DNA of 35,839 bases from a bacterium HR08 (GTDB lineage Bacteria > Acidobacteriota > Blastocatellia > HR10). This document shows, piece by piece, positions 16,590 through 25,812 of the stretch; within the stretch, counting starts at the first letter, position 1, and each line of letters begins with the position of its first letter. The notes beneath the pieces are model-generated. The model searched no databases. It saw only the letters and a list, made by a program, of their open reading frames with translations, and was not told the origin of the DNA. Both the position numbers and the translations under genes were made by a program. The stretch lies in the NCBI GenBank assembly GCA_002898775.1, contig BEHK01000010.1, forward strand, positions 1 through 35,839. The letters run 5' to 3'.

Positions 16590-17927
16590 ATGGTGGCCTC
16601 ACCAGAAGTGAGCACAGTCGAACGAGAGCTGATCTCCATCGTGGGGGCGGCGAACGTCCTCTGCCCGGCCCCCGATGAGTACGCGATTGATGACCGGCGC
16701 CCCTTGGCCGTCGTCTTCCCAGGAACGATCGAAGAGGTCGCGGCCGTCCTTCACTTCGCGCAGGCGCGAGAGCTGGCTGTCGTCCCGATGGGATCGGGCC
16801 ACCGCCTCTCGTTCGGGAATCCCCCGGAACGGGTGGACATTCTCCTCTCGACGCGGCGCCTGAACCGCATGCTGGAGTATGAACCGGCCGATCTCACAGC
16901 GAGCGTCGAGGCCGGATGTCGGTTGGAGGCGTTCAATCGAGAGGCTCTCCCACATCGGCAATGGTTGCCGTTCGACCCTCCGGATGCGGATCGTGCGACG
17001 CTCGGAGGGATCGTCGCCACGGACGATTTCGGCCCGCTGCGTCACGGCTATGGACGACCGCGCGACTATGTCATCGGCGTGGAAGTCGTGCGGGCCGACG
17101 GGACGCGCCTTCGCGCCGGCGGACGCGTCGTCAAGAACGTCACCGGGTATGATCTCAATAAACTCTTCGTCGGGAGTTTCGGAACGCTCGGCGTCTTGGT
17201 CCGCGTGAATTTCAAACTCCGTCCCTATCCGGAGGCCGAGGCGACCGCCGTACTCCTCGGTCCGGAGTGGGAACGGCTCGAAACCGCGTCGCAGCACATC
17301 CTGCGCTCGGAGCTTCTGCCGGCGGCGCTGCTGTTCAGCAATGCCGAAGCGACGTCCACGCTTCTGCCCGATCGCCCTCAGAAGGCGCTTCTGGTTCGAT
17401 TTCTGGAGACGCCGCCCGCGGTCGCGTATCAAGTGGACCGCTTGCGGGCGCTCGCCCGTTCGCTCTCGCTCGATCTGGTGGACTTCACGAACGACGCGAG
17501 TCGCTCGTTATGGGAGACGGTGGGCCGACTCCGCCGACGCCTCCCAACGGATCTGCTCCTGCGACTCAGCGTCCTGCCGGCTCACACGATGGCGGCGTTG
17601 CGCGCGGGCGAGCGGGCTCTGAGCCCATGCCTCACCTCGATGTATGTGTTGGCACAACCGGGGACAGGCATCGTTCACATCGGCGGAAGGCTGCGGGCGG
17701 AAGAGGCGAACGGTCTCGCTCGGGTGATGGAAGCTCTCGCTCATCTCCGAACGGCGTGGGAATCTCGTCGCGGACACGTGATCCTGGAGCAAGCGCCACT
17801 GGCGATCAAGCGGAATTTCGACGCGTGGGGGGATGTGGGATCGAGCCTGCCGCTCATGCGGGCGCTCAAGCAGATCTTTGACCCGAAGCGCATCTTGAGC
17901 CCCGGCCGATTCGTCGCGGGCTTATGA
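16590..17927 (+). CDS. glcE: Glycolate oxidase FAD-binding subunit GlcE
   Basis: The 445-residue protein is a second, more divergent PCMH-type FAD protein. It shows VVPMGSGHRLSFGNPP (FAD pyrophosphate loop), LGGIVATDDFGPLRHGYGRP, DYVIGVEVVRADGTRLRAGG and VVKNVTGYDLNKLFVGSFGT, the last being characteristic of GlcE. It forms the glycolate oxidase core with GlcD and the iron-sulfur subunit GlcF. The start lies 6 nt after glcD and the stop overlaps the glcF ATG by 4 nt (ATGA). The length is above that of E. coli GlcE (about 350 residues), mainly in the C-terminal half, which may be an elaborated cap domain. Confidence 0.88.
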   Translation: MVASPEVSTVERELISIVGAANVLCPAPDEYAIDDRRPLAVVFPGTIEEVAAVLHFAQARELAVVPMGSGHRLSFGNPPERVDILLSTRRLNRMLEYEPADLTASVEAGCRLEAFNREALPHRQWLPFDPPDADRATLGGIVATDDFGPLRHGYGRPRDYVIGVEVVRADGTRLRAGGRVVKNVTGYDLNKLFVGSFGTLGVLVRVNFKLRPYPEAEATAVLLGPEWERLETASQHILRSELLPAALLFSNAEATSTLLPDRPQKALLVRFLETPPAVAYQVDRLRALARSLSLDLVDFTNDASRSLWETVGRLRRRLPTDLLLRLSVLPAHTMAALRAGERALSPCLTSMYVLAQPGTGIVHIGGRLRAEEANGLARVMEALAHLRTAWESRRGHVILEQAPLAIKRNFDAWGDVGSSLPLMRALKQIFDPKRILSPGRFVAGL

Positions 17928-19225
17928 ACGAGGAGACGACGATGAGGACCGCTCTGGGTCGTGCGCTCGATCGCGAGGCGGAGAAGCTGTTGGCCTGCAT
18001 CCACTGCGGGTTGTGCGTGAGCGCGTGTCCCACGTACCTGCAGCTCGGCGATGAGAATGACTCGCCCCGCGGACGCCTGTATCTCATGCGCGCCGCCGCC
18101 GAAGGGCGCCTGCCGATGACCTCGCGCGCGCTCGCCCACCACATAGACCTCTGTTTGGGCTGCCGGGCGTGCGAGACGGTTTGTCCCTCGGGCGTGCGGT
18201 ATGGACGGCTGCTCGAAGCCGTACGCGCCGATCTCTCGCGCGCGGGGGCGACGCCCGGACTATGGAGCGTGCGATTTCTCCTGAACCACATCTTCACCTC
18301 ACCCACGCGCCTGCATTGGTTCTTCGCACCGGCTCGCTGGCTGCGCCGCCGGGCCTTCGTGCGCCGATGGGCCAAGGGGAAATTCCTGCCGGCGCGCGCG
18401 CGGCTCGCCCTGGAACTGCTGCTGGCGACGACGCCCGAGGAGATGTCCCCTGGCGATGAGCGCCGAATCATCCCGCTCGCCGCATCTGGACGCCGCGCGC
18501 GTCGCGTCGCTTTCTTCGCCGGCTGTGTGGCCCGCGAACTCTTCGCACACACGAATCGCGCGACCATGGACGTCCTCGCCGCTCACGACTGCGAGGTCGA
18601 GGATCCCCCGGATCAGGTGTGTTGCGGGGCGTTGCACGCACATGCCGGGGAAATCGAGACGGCGCGCGCGCTGGCGCGGAGGAACATTCGCGCCTTCGAG
18701 CGCAGCGCGGCCGAAGCTATCGTCGTCAACGTCGCCGGTTGCGGCGCTATGCTCAAAGAGTATGGCGAGCTGCTCGCCGATGATGCGGAGTATGCCGAGC
18801 GCGCCCGCGCCTTCGCCGCGCGCGTGCGCGATGTCTCGGAATATCTGCTCGAGATCGGGTTGCGTCCGGGACCACGCCCGTTGAACCTCACGGTCACCTA
18901 TGACGCGCCGTGCCATCTCTATCATGCGCAACGCGTCAGGACGGCTCCGCTGGAGATGATCCGCCGCCTTCCCGGCCTCACCGTCGTTCCTCTGACCGAA
19001 GCCGAGATGTGCTGCGGGAGCGCTGGGATTTACAACTTGCGCCACCCGGGACTCGCCGATCAGTTGCTCGAGCGGAAGATCGCACACCTTCGCCGAACGG
19101 GGGCGGACGTGCTCCTCACGGGCAATGCCGGATGCCTCATGCACCTGCGTCGTGGTGTGCAGCGCGCCGGTCTCTCGATGCGCGTCCTGCACCCGATTGA
19201 GCTGCTGGCGCTCACGTATGCGTGA
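17924..19225 (+). CDS. glcF: Glycolate oxidase iron-sulfur subunit GlcF
   Basis: The 433-residue product has two 4Fe-4S motifs near the N-terminus, CIHCGLCVSACP and CLGCRACETVCP. Two CCG-type domains follow, seen as FFAGCVARELF, CCGALHAHAGE, GCGAMLKEYG, YDAPCHLYHAQRV and CCGSAGIYN. This is the GlcF layout, shared with LldE and GlpC. It carries electrons from the GlcDE flavins to the quinone pool at the membrane. The ATG overlaps the glcE stop; a second ATG at 17942 with GAGGAG upstream is an alternative start six codons later. The MBL-fold gene follows after 27 nt. Confidence 0.92.
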   Translation: MNEETTMRTALGRALDREAEKLLACIHCGLCVSACPTYLQLGDENDSPRGRLYLMRAAAEGRLPMTSRALAHHIDLCLGCRACETVCPSGVRYGRLLEAVRADLSRAGATPGLWSVRFLLNHIFTSPTRLHWFFAPARWLRRRAFVRRWAKGKFLPARARLALELLLATTPEEMSPGDERRIIPLAASGRRARRVAFFAGCVARELFAHTNRATMDVLAAHDCEVEDPPDQVCCGALHAHAGEIETARALARRNIRAFERSAAEAIVVNVAGCGAMLKEYGELLADDAEYAERARAFAARVRDVSEYLLEIGLRPGPRPLNLTVTYDAPCHLYHAQRVRTAPLEMIRRLPGLTVVPLTEAEMCCGSAGIYNLRHPGLADQLLERKIAHLRRTGADVLLTGNAGCLMHLRRGVQRAGLSMRVLHPIELLALTYA

Positions 19226-19252
19226 GCGCCCTCTGGAAGAGGAGACGATGCG

Positions 19253-20200
19253 GTGAAGATTCATCAGCTCCACATCCCGACGCCCTTTCCCGTCGGTCCG
19301 GTCAACGTCACGTTGCTCCTCGAAGACCCGATCACGCTCGTGGACACCGGGCCGCAGACCGAGGAGGCGTTCGCCGCTTTGCGCGAGCAGATGCGCGCGT
19401 GCGGCGCGCGCGTGGAGGACATCCGTCGGATCGTGCTGACGCATTCGCACGAAGACCATGCGGGTCAAGCGGCGCGATTGCAAGCCCTCTCAGGCGCGAT
19501 CGTCTACGCGCATCCGTGGGAGGCCGATCGTTTGAACCCCGCTTTCGACTACGCGAGCTATCGCCGCTTGCTCGCGGAGCTGGGCGCGCCCGAAGACGTC
19601 ATCGCTCAATTCGAAGCCCTGCGACAAAGGATTCGCAAATTGATCGCCCCAGTATCTGAGGTCGTCGTGCTCGATGAGGGCGACGAACTGACGTTCGAGC
19701 AGGAATCCTGGCGCGTCGTGCATACGCCCGGACACACGCCTGGCCACATCGGCCTCTTCTCCGAGGGCCGACGGCTCTTCATCGCCGGGGACACGGTCCT
19801 GAAGCGCATCACGCCGAATCCGGTGCTGAATCCGGATCCTCGGGATGCGCATCGGCGCTTCCCCGCGCTCCGTCACTTCCTCGCGAGTGTGGATCGGTTG
19901 CGAGAGCTGGCGCCGAGCGCCATCATCACGGGCCACGGAGAGGTGGTCGAGGACATCGAGGCCTATCGGCATGAGATCCATCGCCAGGTGCGACAGCGGC
20001 AGGAGGCCGTGCGGGCCGCTCTCGGCACGCAAACCCTGACACCATGGGAGCTGTCCCTACGCCTCTTCCCCGATACCCGCACCGACCAGCGATTCCTGGC
20101 GCTCTCGGAGACGATCGCGCATCTGGATCTCGCCCTCACCGAGGGCTTGGTCGTGCGCGAGCGACGAGATGGAGTCGAATGTTATCGCGCCCGGCGATGA
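19253..20200 (+). CDS. MBL-fold metallo-hydrolase
   Basis: The 315-residue protein starts at GTG 19253, preceded by AGAGGAG. It shows the metallo-beta-lactamase motifs in order: VLTHSHEDHAGQAARL (HxHxDH), VVHTPGHTPGHIGLFSEG (third-motif His), LFIAGDTVL (Asp) and AIITGHGEVVED (last His). A C-terminal helical part of about 85 residues (QRQEAVRAALGTQTLTPWEL onward) resembles the LACTB2-type winged-helix tail. Related proteins hydrolyse thioesters such as S-lactoylglutathione or act on RNA; the substrate here is unknown. Its position directly after glcDEF suggests a link to 2-hydroxy-acid metabolism, but that is inference from order only. Confidence 0.88.
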   Translation: MKIHQLHIPTPFPVGPVNVTLLLEDPITLVDTGPQTEEAFAALREQMRACGARVEDIRRIVLTHSHEDHAGQAARLQALSGAIVYAHPWEADRLNPAFDYASYRRLLAELGAPEDVIAQFEALRQRIRKLIAPVSEVVVLDEGDELTFEQESWRVVHTPGHTPGHIGLFSEGRRLFIAGDTVLKRITPNPVLNPDPRDAHRRFPALRHFLASVDRLRELAPSAIITGHGEVVEDIEAYRHEIHRQVRQRQEAVRAALGTQTLTPWELSLRLFPDTRTDQRFLALSETIAHLDLALTEGLVVRERRDGVECYRARR

Positions 20201-20215
20201 GCGGCTCCAATCGCC
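20193..20215 (+). other. Stem-loop at the end of the MBL-fold gene
   Basis: GGCGAT (20193-20198) pairs exactly with ATCGCC (20210-20215) around an 11-nt loop that contains the end of the stop codon. No T-run follows, so termination is doubtful. Confidence 0.25.
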
Positions 20216-20247
20216 ATGAGCACCCTCGCGCTCTCGCCCCCATCAGA

Positions 20248-20277
20248 TTGACGTCCTCCTCGTGCTCTCTCTAAAAT
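20248..20277 (+). promoter_or_regulatory. Sigma70-type promoter for the ferredoxin-NADP reductase gene
   Basis: TTGACG and TAAAAT lie 18 bp apart, each matching five of six consensus positions. This is one of the best promoter matches in the window. Predicted transcription starts near 20284, about 80 nt before the ATG. Confidence 0.65.
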
Positions 20278-20364
20278 TTGAGTGCATATGTGCGGAGATG
20301 CGCAGCGACGAGAGCGAGCCTTCTTCGCTCCCCAGGATTCTCACAAAGGGCAAGGAGGACTCAT

Positions 20365-21731
<1,367 letters not shown>

Positions 21732-21735
<4 letters not shown>

Positions 21736-21833
21736 GCGAGGGTTCCTCCTTGGCGCTCTTGACGATGCTCAGCGACAATGGTACACCTGAAGCCGTGGTG
21801 ATCGAAAACTTCGCATGTGAGGTGGCCCGATGA
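21732..21833 (+). CDS. Possible 33-codon ORF coupled at both ends
   Basis: The ATG overlaps the reductase stop (ATGA) and its TGA overlaps the ATG of the PPC-like gene (ATGA), giving a 33-residue product MSEGSSLALLTMLSDNGTPE and on. It has no recognisable domain or ribosome site beyond coupling, and a candidate promoter lies within it. It could be a translational linker peptide or chance. Confidence 0.2.
21759..21787 (+). promoter_or_regulatory. Candidate promoter for the PPC-like gene
   Basis: TTGACG is followed after 17 bp by TACACC, with TGG directly before it (extended -10). The -10 is poor. It would give a leader of about 35 nt to the ATG at 21830. Confidence 0.35.
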
Positions 21834-23242
21834 AGCACAGTCGCGGGATTCTCGTCTCCTCCCTCACCCTCGCTCTGCTGGCGTTTGGCGCGCTCCCTCC
21901 GATGAAACACTCCGCCGAAGGATTCTCCGCGGTTCAGAGCGAGACCGTCGTTGAGGAGAAAGAGCCGAACGATACTCCTCGAACGGCACAGCTCATTCCC
22001 TTCCCGCGCCCGGGGGAGAAGGTCATCTTCCGGGGGCGTATTGGGCGTGGCGATAAGGGGAGTCGCAGTGAGGAGCTGGAGAGCTTCTTCAATCAATTCG
22101 ACTTTGAAGTGGGCGAAATCCAAGATTGGATCGTCGCCGATCCCGATGCGCTCGGGGAGGCCTCTCCGGGAGACGGACCGATCCCCCTGCGGATCACGGC
22201 GGATTGGGGGCCGGTGACCTCGCCGCAACAGGCCCAACAGGAGGCCGATCTGGACTTCTGGGTCGGCACGCTCGTGGATGACCAGACGTTCTTCATTGAT
22301 GGTTTCAAGGCGCTGAGCGACATCCAAATGGCGACGGATCAACGGCCGGAATCCTGGCCGCGACGCGATCAGCCGCATCAAGCTGTCGTCCTCTATCTGC
22401 AACCGAGGGGCGTGCGAACGGGCGACGGAGAACCGCTGCCCAACGATGGCTTCGCGCGACGGCTCGTGATCGGCATCCAGCACTTCGGCGGCCCACCGGC
22501 CGAATACACGGTGACGCTTGAGAACCTTGGTGCGAGCGGAGCGGAACAGCAGGCTGCGGCCGGATCGGAGTCGCATCAAGTTGATGATGGGTTCATCTCG
22601 GCTCGGTTCTTCGCCGGGCCTTCGGGAGGGATCCTCCTCAACCGGTTCCGTCCCAGCCGCTACCCGGCACGGCTTGTCGCGGTCAGCCATCCTTTCCTCC
22701 ATTTCCGTGATCTTCCGGATCCCACCGGGAAGTCCATCCGTGTGCTCGTGCTCGCCGGGGAAAGCGACCGGCCGGACGCGGCGCCTCCACCGTTGGATCA
22801 AGCGAGTGTTTTGTTCGACAAAGCGCTGCCGATCCCGCGCACGATCGAGATCATCGGTGAAGTCATAGATCTGCCCATTGATCCTCCTGTGACCATCGAA
22901 TCGGGCGTCGTGTACGTGGGCTTTCAATTCCCCGCCGACCCGATCGAGCAAACGGGGATCGCTCTCGCTCTTGATCCTAGTCCGGCTCAATTCCTCCGGA
23001 CGTATCTCTCGACCGACAATGGCCAAACTTGGGGACGCCCTCGACGAGATGAGCCGTTCACGGGCCTGCCCGTCTTCATGAACGCCGACATCCGGGCGAC
23101 CTTCACCTTCGGGAAGGCCGTATCGTCGCAGGTCGTGCGCGAATCGCCGATGAAGGGGCGAGTCCTTCGACGAGCGTCGCTGAAGCCGCTCCGGATCGAA
23201 CGTCCCGGCGAAGTGAAAGCGGGAGAGATCGTCGGTGGGTAA
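21830..23242 (+). CDS. Secreted protein with an N-terminal PPC-like motif, function unknown
   Basis: The 470-residue product has a signal peptide (GILVSSLTLALLAFGALPP). Soon after it comes VEEKEPNDTPRTAQLI, the signature opening of bacterial pre-peptidase C-terminal (PPC) domains. The DLDFWVGTL and YTVTLENLG stretches are consistent with the later beta strands of such a domain. The remaining half is beta-rich with no enzyme motif that I recognise; ends include YLSTDNGQTWGRP and a basic tail. A GAGGTG ribosome site precedes the ATG. PPC domains usually accompany secreted peptidases, but no catalytic domain is seen here, so it may be a stand-alone surface or periplasmic protein. Confidence 0.7.
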   Translation: MKHSRGILVSSLTLALLAFGALPPMKHSAEGFSAVQSETVVEEKEPNDTPRTAQLIPFPRPGEKVIFRGRIGRGDKGSRSEELESFFNQFDFEVGEIQDWIVADPDALGEASPGDGPIPLRITADWGPVTSPQQAQQEADLDFWVGTLVDDQTFFIDGFKALSDIQMATDQRPESWPRRDQPHQAVVLYLQPRGVRTGDGEPLPNDGFARRLVIGIQHFGGPPAEYTVTLENLGASGAEQQAAAGSESHQVDDGFISARFFAGPSGGILLNRFRPSRYPARLVAVSHPFLHFRDLPDPTGKSIRVLVLAGESDRPDAAPPPLDQASVLFDKALPIPRTIEIIGEVIDLPIDPPVTIESGVVYVGFQFPADPIEQTGIALALDPSPAQFLRTYLSTDNGQTWGRPRRDEPFTGLPVFMNADIRATFTFGKAVSSQVVRESPMKGRVLRRASLKPLRIERPGEVKAGEIVGG

Positions 23243-23273
23243 TCGAGGCTCGTGGTGGAAGTAAGGAATAGAT

Positions 23274-23600
23274 GTGCTGCAGCTCATCGCCGAGCGGAAG
23301 ATCGCGGCGGCGATCGAACAAGGGGCCTTCGACGATCTTTCGCTCAAAGGGCGGCCTCTGAACCTCTCCTTCGATCCTTTGGAGCCGCCCGAGCGCCGAT
23401 TGGCGAACACAGTCTTGAAGAACGCGGGCGTCGCTCCCATCGAGATCTCGCTCCATCGGGAGTTGACCGAAGTGCGGCGGGAATTCCACCGCACCAGAGA
23501 TCCGGCGGAGCGAGAACGCCTTGCCCGCGAGATGCGCTGGCTCATTTTGCACCTCAACGTCCTGATGAAAAGCGCTCCATCGCATCTGTGGGCTCCGTGA
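23274..23600 (+). CDS. DUF1992 protein (DnaJC28 conserved-domain family)
   Basis: The 108-residue protein fits DUF1992 end to end. It shows IAERKIAAAIEQGAFDDLSL, KGRPLNLSF, NTVLKNAGVAPIEISL and a helical C-terminus with REMRWLILHLNVLM. The family is found alone in bacteria and in eukaryotic DNAJC28; its role is not established. The GTG at 23274 has AAGGA about 8 nt upstream and is the only start that fits the family N-terminus. It lies 31 nt after the PPC-like gene and converges on the minus-strand repeat-protein gene, with a 65-nt gap that holds only a weak GAGGC/GCCTC hairpin. Confidence 0.85.
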   Translation: MLQLIAERKIAAAIEQGAFDDLSLKGRPLNLSFDPLEPPERRLANTVLKNAGVAPIEISLHRELTEVRREFHRTRDPAERERLAREMRWLILHLNVLMKSAPSHLWAP

Positions 23601-23665
23601 ACCTGTAAGGGACGGAGCGCAGCGCAGAGAGGCTTGAGAGAGCGCCTCCGAGGCAGAAGGATCGC

Positions 23666-24967
23666 TCATCGGCGAATCCCCGTGGGGAAGATGCGGCGGG
23701 CGGAGCCGATATAAATAGCTTCGCGCGCATCTCCACCGGTGAGCGATGCCTGGAAATACGTCTTGCCATTGTCGAGCAGAACGAACTCGCCAATGCGCGT
23801 GATCTCCCCATCCTGTTGAGGAGCTTGATCACCGACCTCCGCAACCGTAGTCGTAATGGTCAAGGGTCCCAAGCTCACCAGGTAGAGACCTTCGGGGGCA
23901 TCCCGTCCGGTGACCGTCGCGCGAAAGACGAGTTGTTCGTTATTATTGCTGCTCAATTCGCCAAAGTGCTCGAACCGCCCCGGGCCGAAGGGAACATTCC
24001 CTCCTTGAAGGACCTTCGATTGAAGGAAAACCAGAGGACCGACGGTGACCGCCTGGAAGATCCCCTCCCCGGCGCGCTCCCCGGTGAGGGTGGCGACGAA
24101 GGTCAGCTCGTTTCGGTTCAGGGAGACGAAACGAAATCGGTGGAAGCGGCCGACGCCGGGTCCTCCCGGGGCATCCTCCCCGGAGAGAACGATCGGTCGG
24201 GCGAATTCGCTGAGCTGTGGGAAGAGCGTCAGGAGGAAGATCCCTTCGGGCACCTCCTCCTCCTCCAACTCGGCGATGAAAGCGATGCGCACAACGCCCA
24301 GCGGAAAAGAGTCGACGGAGAGTGCGGAGAAATCGCCGAACGCCCGATACCGACTCCGACGCGCGCCGACGGGTTGCCCTTGCACCACCAAGGCGCCGAC
24401 ATCCCCTCCGGCCACAAGCGCGAAGAAGAGGCCGCGGCGCTTCTCCTCTCCCTCTTCCACGGTCGCGCGGAAGAGGACGATCTCCGTCTCCGGGATCGGC
24501 AGCACACCGAGCACGCGGATGCGATCGGTCAGCTCCAGGCGTTCGAAAGCGACAAAGCGCCCGCGCGTTTGCGGCGCCGGCTGCCCGGCGAGCACAAGCG
24601 GACGAGCGCGTTCGCGCGCCCGGACGATGAAGAGGCCGCTGGCGACCTCCCCTCCCTCCAACGTCGCCTGGAAGGCCACTGTCCCGCGCCGGTTAATCCG
24701 AACCGGACCGAACGTCCGAAAGCGCCCTCCGCGGGTCATGGGCGCCTCCTCACCGACGGCCACCAATCGAAGCGGACGCGGGCCGCTCTTCAAGAAGATG
24801 CCCTCGGGAGTCGTGTACACAACGTCTTCCAGATCGTTCGCTGAGAAATGAGCCAGCTCGAAGGCCGGCTCCTCGGAAGCCGCGACGCGCGGCTCGTCCC
24901 ACGACTTCCATCCGAACATGAGGATCGCGTGGAGAAAGAGCGCCAGGGGCGTGGACATCCGTCTCAT
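23666..24967 (-). CDS. Secreted six-repeat protein, probable beta-propeller
   Basis: From ATG 24967, with AGGAG 6 nt upstream, the product is 433 residues with a signal peptide (STPLALFLHAILMFGW). The mature part is made of six repeats of roughly 60 residues. Each has a G-x-x-AP-x-RGRF-x-x-F turn (VGEEAPMTRGGRFRTFG, AGQPAPQTRGRFVAFE and later variants) followed by a strand pair of the form VAFQATLEGGEVASGLFIV. This resembles the tandem-repeat domains (DUF7453-like) found in secreted proteins of acidobacteria and planctomycetes. An N-terminal half-repeat (TTPEGIFLKSG) could close the ring with the C-terminal strand. The alternative GTG start at 24991 overlaps the LigB-like stop (GTGA). Its function is unknown. 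Confidence 0.7.
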   Translation of the reverse strand: MRRMSTPLALFLHAILMFGWKSWDEPRVAASEEPAFELAHFSANDLEDVVYTTPEGIFLKSGPRPLRLVAVGEEAPMTRGGRFRTFGPVRINRRGTVAFQATLEGGEVASGLFIVRARERARPLVLAGQPAPQTRGRFVAFERLELTDRIRVLGVLPIPETEIVLFRATVEEGEEKRRGLFFALVAGGDVGALVVQGQPVGARRSRYRAFGDFSALSVDSFPLGVVRIAFIAELEEEEVPEGIFLLTLFPQLSEFARPIVLSGEDAPGGPGVGRFHRFRFVSLNRNELTFVATLTGERAGEGIFQAVTVGPLVFLQSKVLQGGNVPFGPGRFEHFGELSSNNNEQLVFRATVTGRDAPEGLYLVSLGPLTITTTVAEVGDQAPQQDGEITRIGEFVLLDNGKTYFQASLTGGDAREAIYIGSARRIFPTGIRR

Positions 24968-24987
24968 CGTCGTCTCCTGAGTGGGAG

Positions 24988-25812
24988 TCACGTGATCGGC
25001 TCCTCAGGACGATGGTCGGCGAGGACGGCGACGACATAGCCGACGCCGAAGAGAGTCGTGTACGAGAGGACGCGGTGGCGCACCGGCCTCTCGCCGGTAG
25101 CCCCCACGGCGATCAAGATCGGGCGATGACCGCATTCGACGGCGAGGGCGCGAAGCTCGGGCGCGATGCGAGCGAGTCGAGCGAAATCCCCATCTCCCAG
25201 AGAAGAGACGATCTCGCGATCGAACTCGCATGCCCGAGGATGGTATCCCGAGGGGGCGAGGGCGCTCAAGCGATGGCTCAAGTTTGCGCTGCCGATGAAG
25301 ACGGCCCGCCGTCCCAGCGCGCGCGCGGCGCGCTCGACACATCGTCCATAGCCGACATGGTCCCGATCGGGGAGATACGAGCTGCCTAAGACAACGACGC
25401 GCCCCCGCCATCCCGCCTCCCAGAGGACATAGAGCGGCACGAGCGCTCCGTGATCGAGAGGCGTCCCCTCGGGGATCTCAAAGATTTTCATCCGCTCTTC
25501 GAAGACCTCACTGACGAGTTCGTCCACGAGTGCCAGGTCGTTCTCGAAGCGAACGCTCAGGGTCGGGTGACCGTAATGGGCGAACGCCCCCCGCAAGATA
25601 TCCCCCACGTGAAGGCCAAAGGCATCAATGGCGATGGGCGCGTGAGGCGTCGCCAGGATGATCGTCTCCGGGTTCAGGCGCGCGATTCCCTGCGCGAGTC
25701 GGCCGATGGCGCTCAGCAGGGGGACAGCCTCGGACACCGGCTCGCCGCCCAGGGCGCTGATCAGAATCGGCGCATGAGGGACGATGACATTCAAGAGGAT
25801 GCCGACGCTCAT
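24988..25812 (-). CDS. LigB-like (class III extradiol dioxygenase-fold) protein
   Basis: The 274-residue protein matches the LigB-like domain that accompanies AMMECR1/Memo proteins. VPHAPILISALGG at the N-terminus, ATPHAPIAIDAFGLHV, PLDHGALVPLYVLWEAGW and SANLSHRLSALAPSGYHPRA carry the conserved His/Asp metal-binding positions of the fold. Related proteins include true extradiol dioxygenases and members with no known reaction. In many bacteria this domain is fused to AMMECR1, but here it stands alone. The ATG overlaps the stop of the exported phosphatase gene (ATGA) and its stop overlaps a possible GTG of the repeat-protein gene, so the three genes are translationally linked. The substrate is unknown. 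Confidence 0.75.
   Translation of the reverse strand: MSVGILLNVIVPHAPILISALGGEPVSEAVPLLSAIGRLAQGIARLNPETIILATPHAPIAIDAFGLHVGDILRGAFAHYGHPTLSVRFENDLALVDELVSEVFEERMKIFEIPEGTPLDHGALVPLYVLWEAGWRGRVVVLGSSYLPDRDHVGYGRCVERAARALGRRAVFIGSANLSHRLSALAPSGYHPRACEFDREIVSSLGDGDFARLARIAPELRALAVECGHRPILIAVGATGERPVRHRVLSYTTLFGVGYVVAVLADHRPEEPIT

Noticed and set aside
23601-23665. Bidirectional terminator between the DUF1992 and repeat-protein genes
   Set aside because: Only a 5-bp GAGGC/GCCTC stem with a long loop and no T-run on either strand.
23816-24844. 342-residue plus-strand ORF opposite the repeat protein
   Set aside because: The minus-strand product has a signal peptide and six clear repeats. This frame is the mirror of those repeats.
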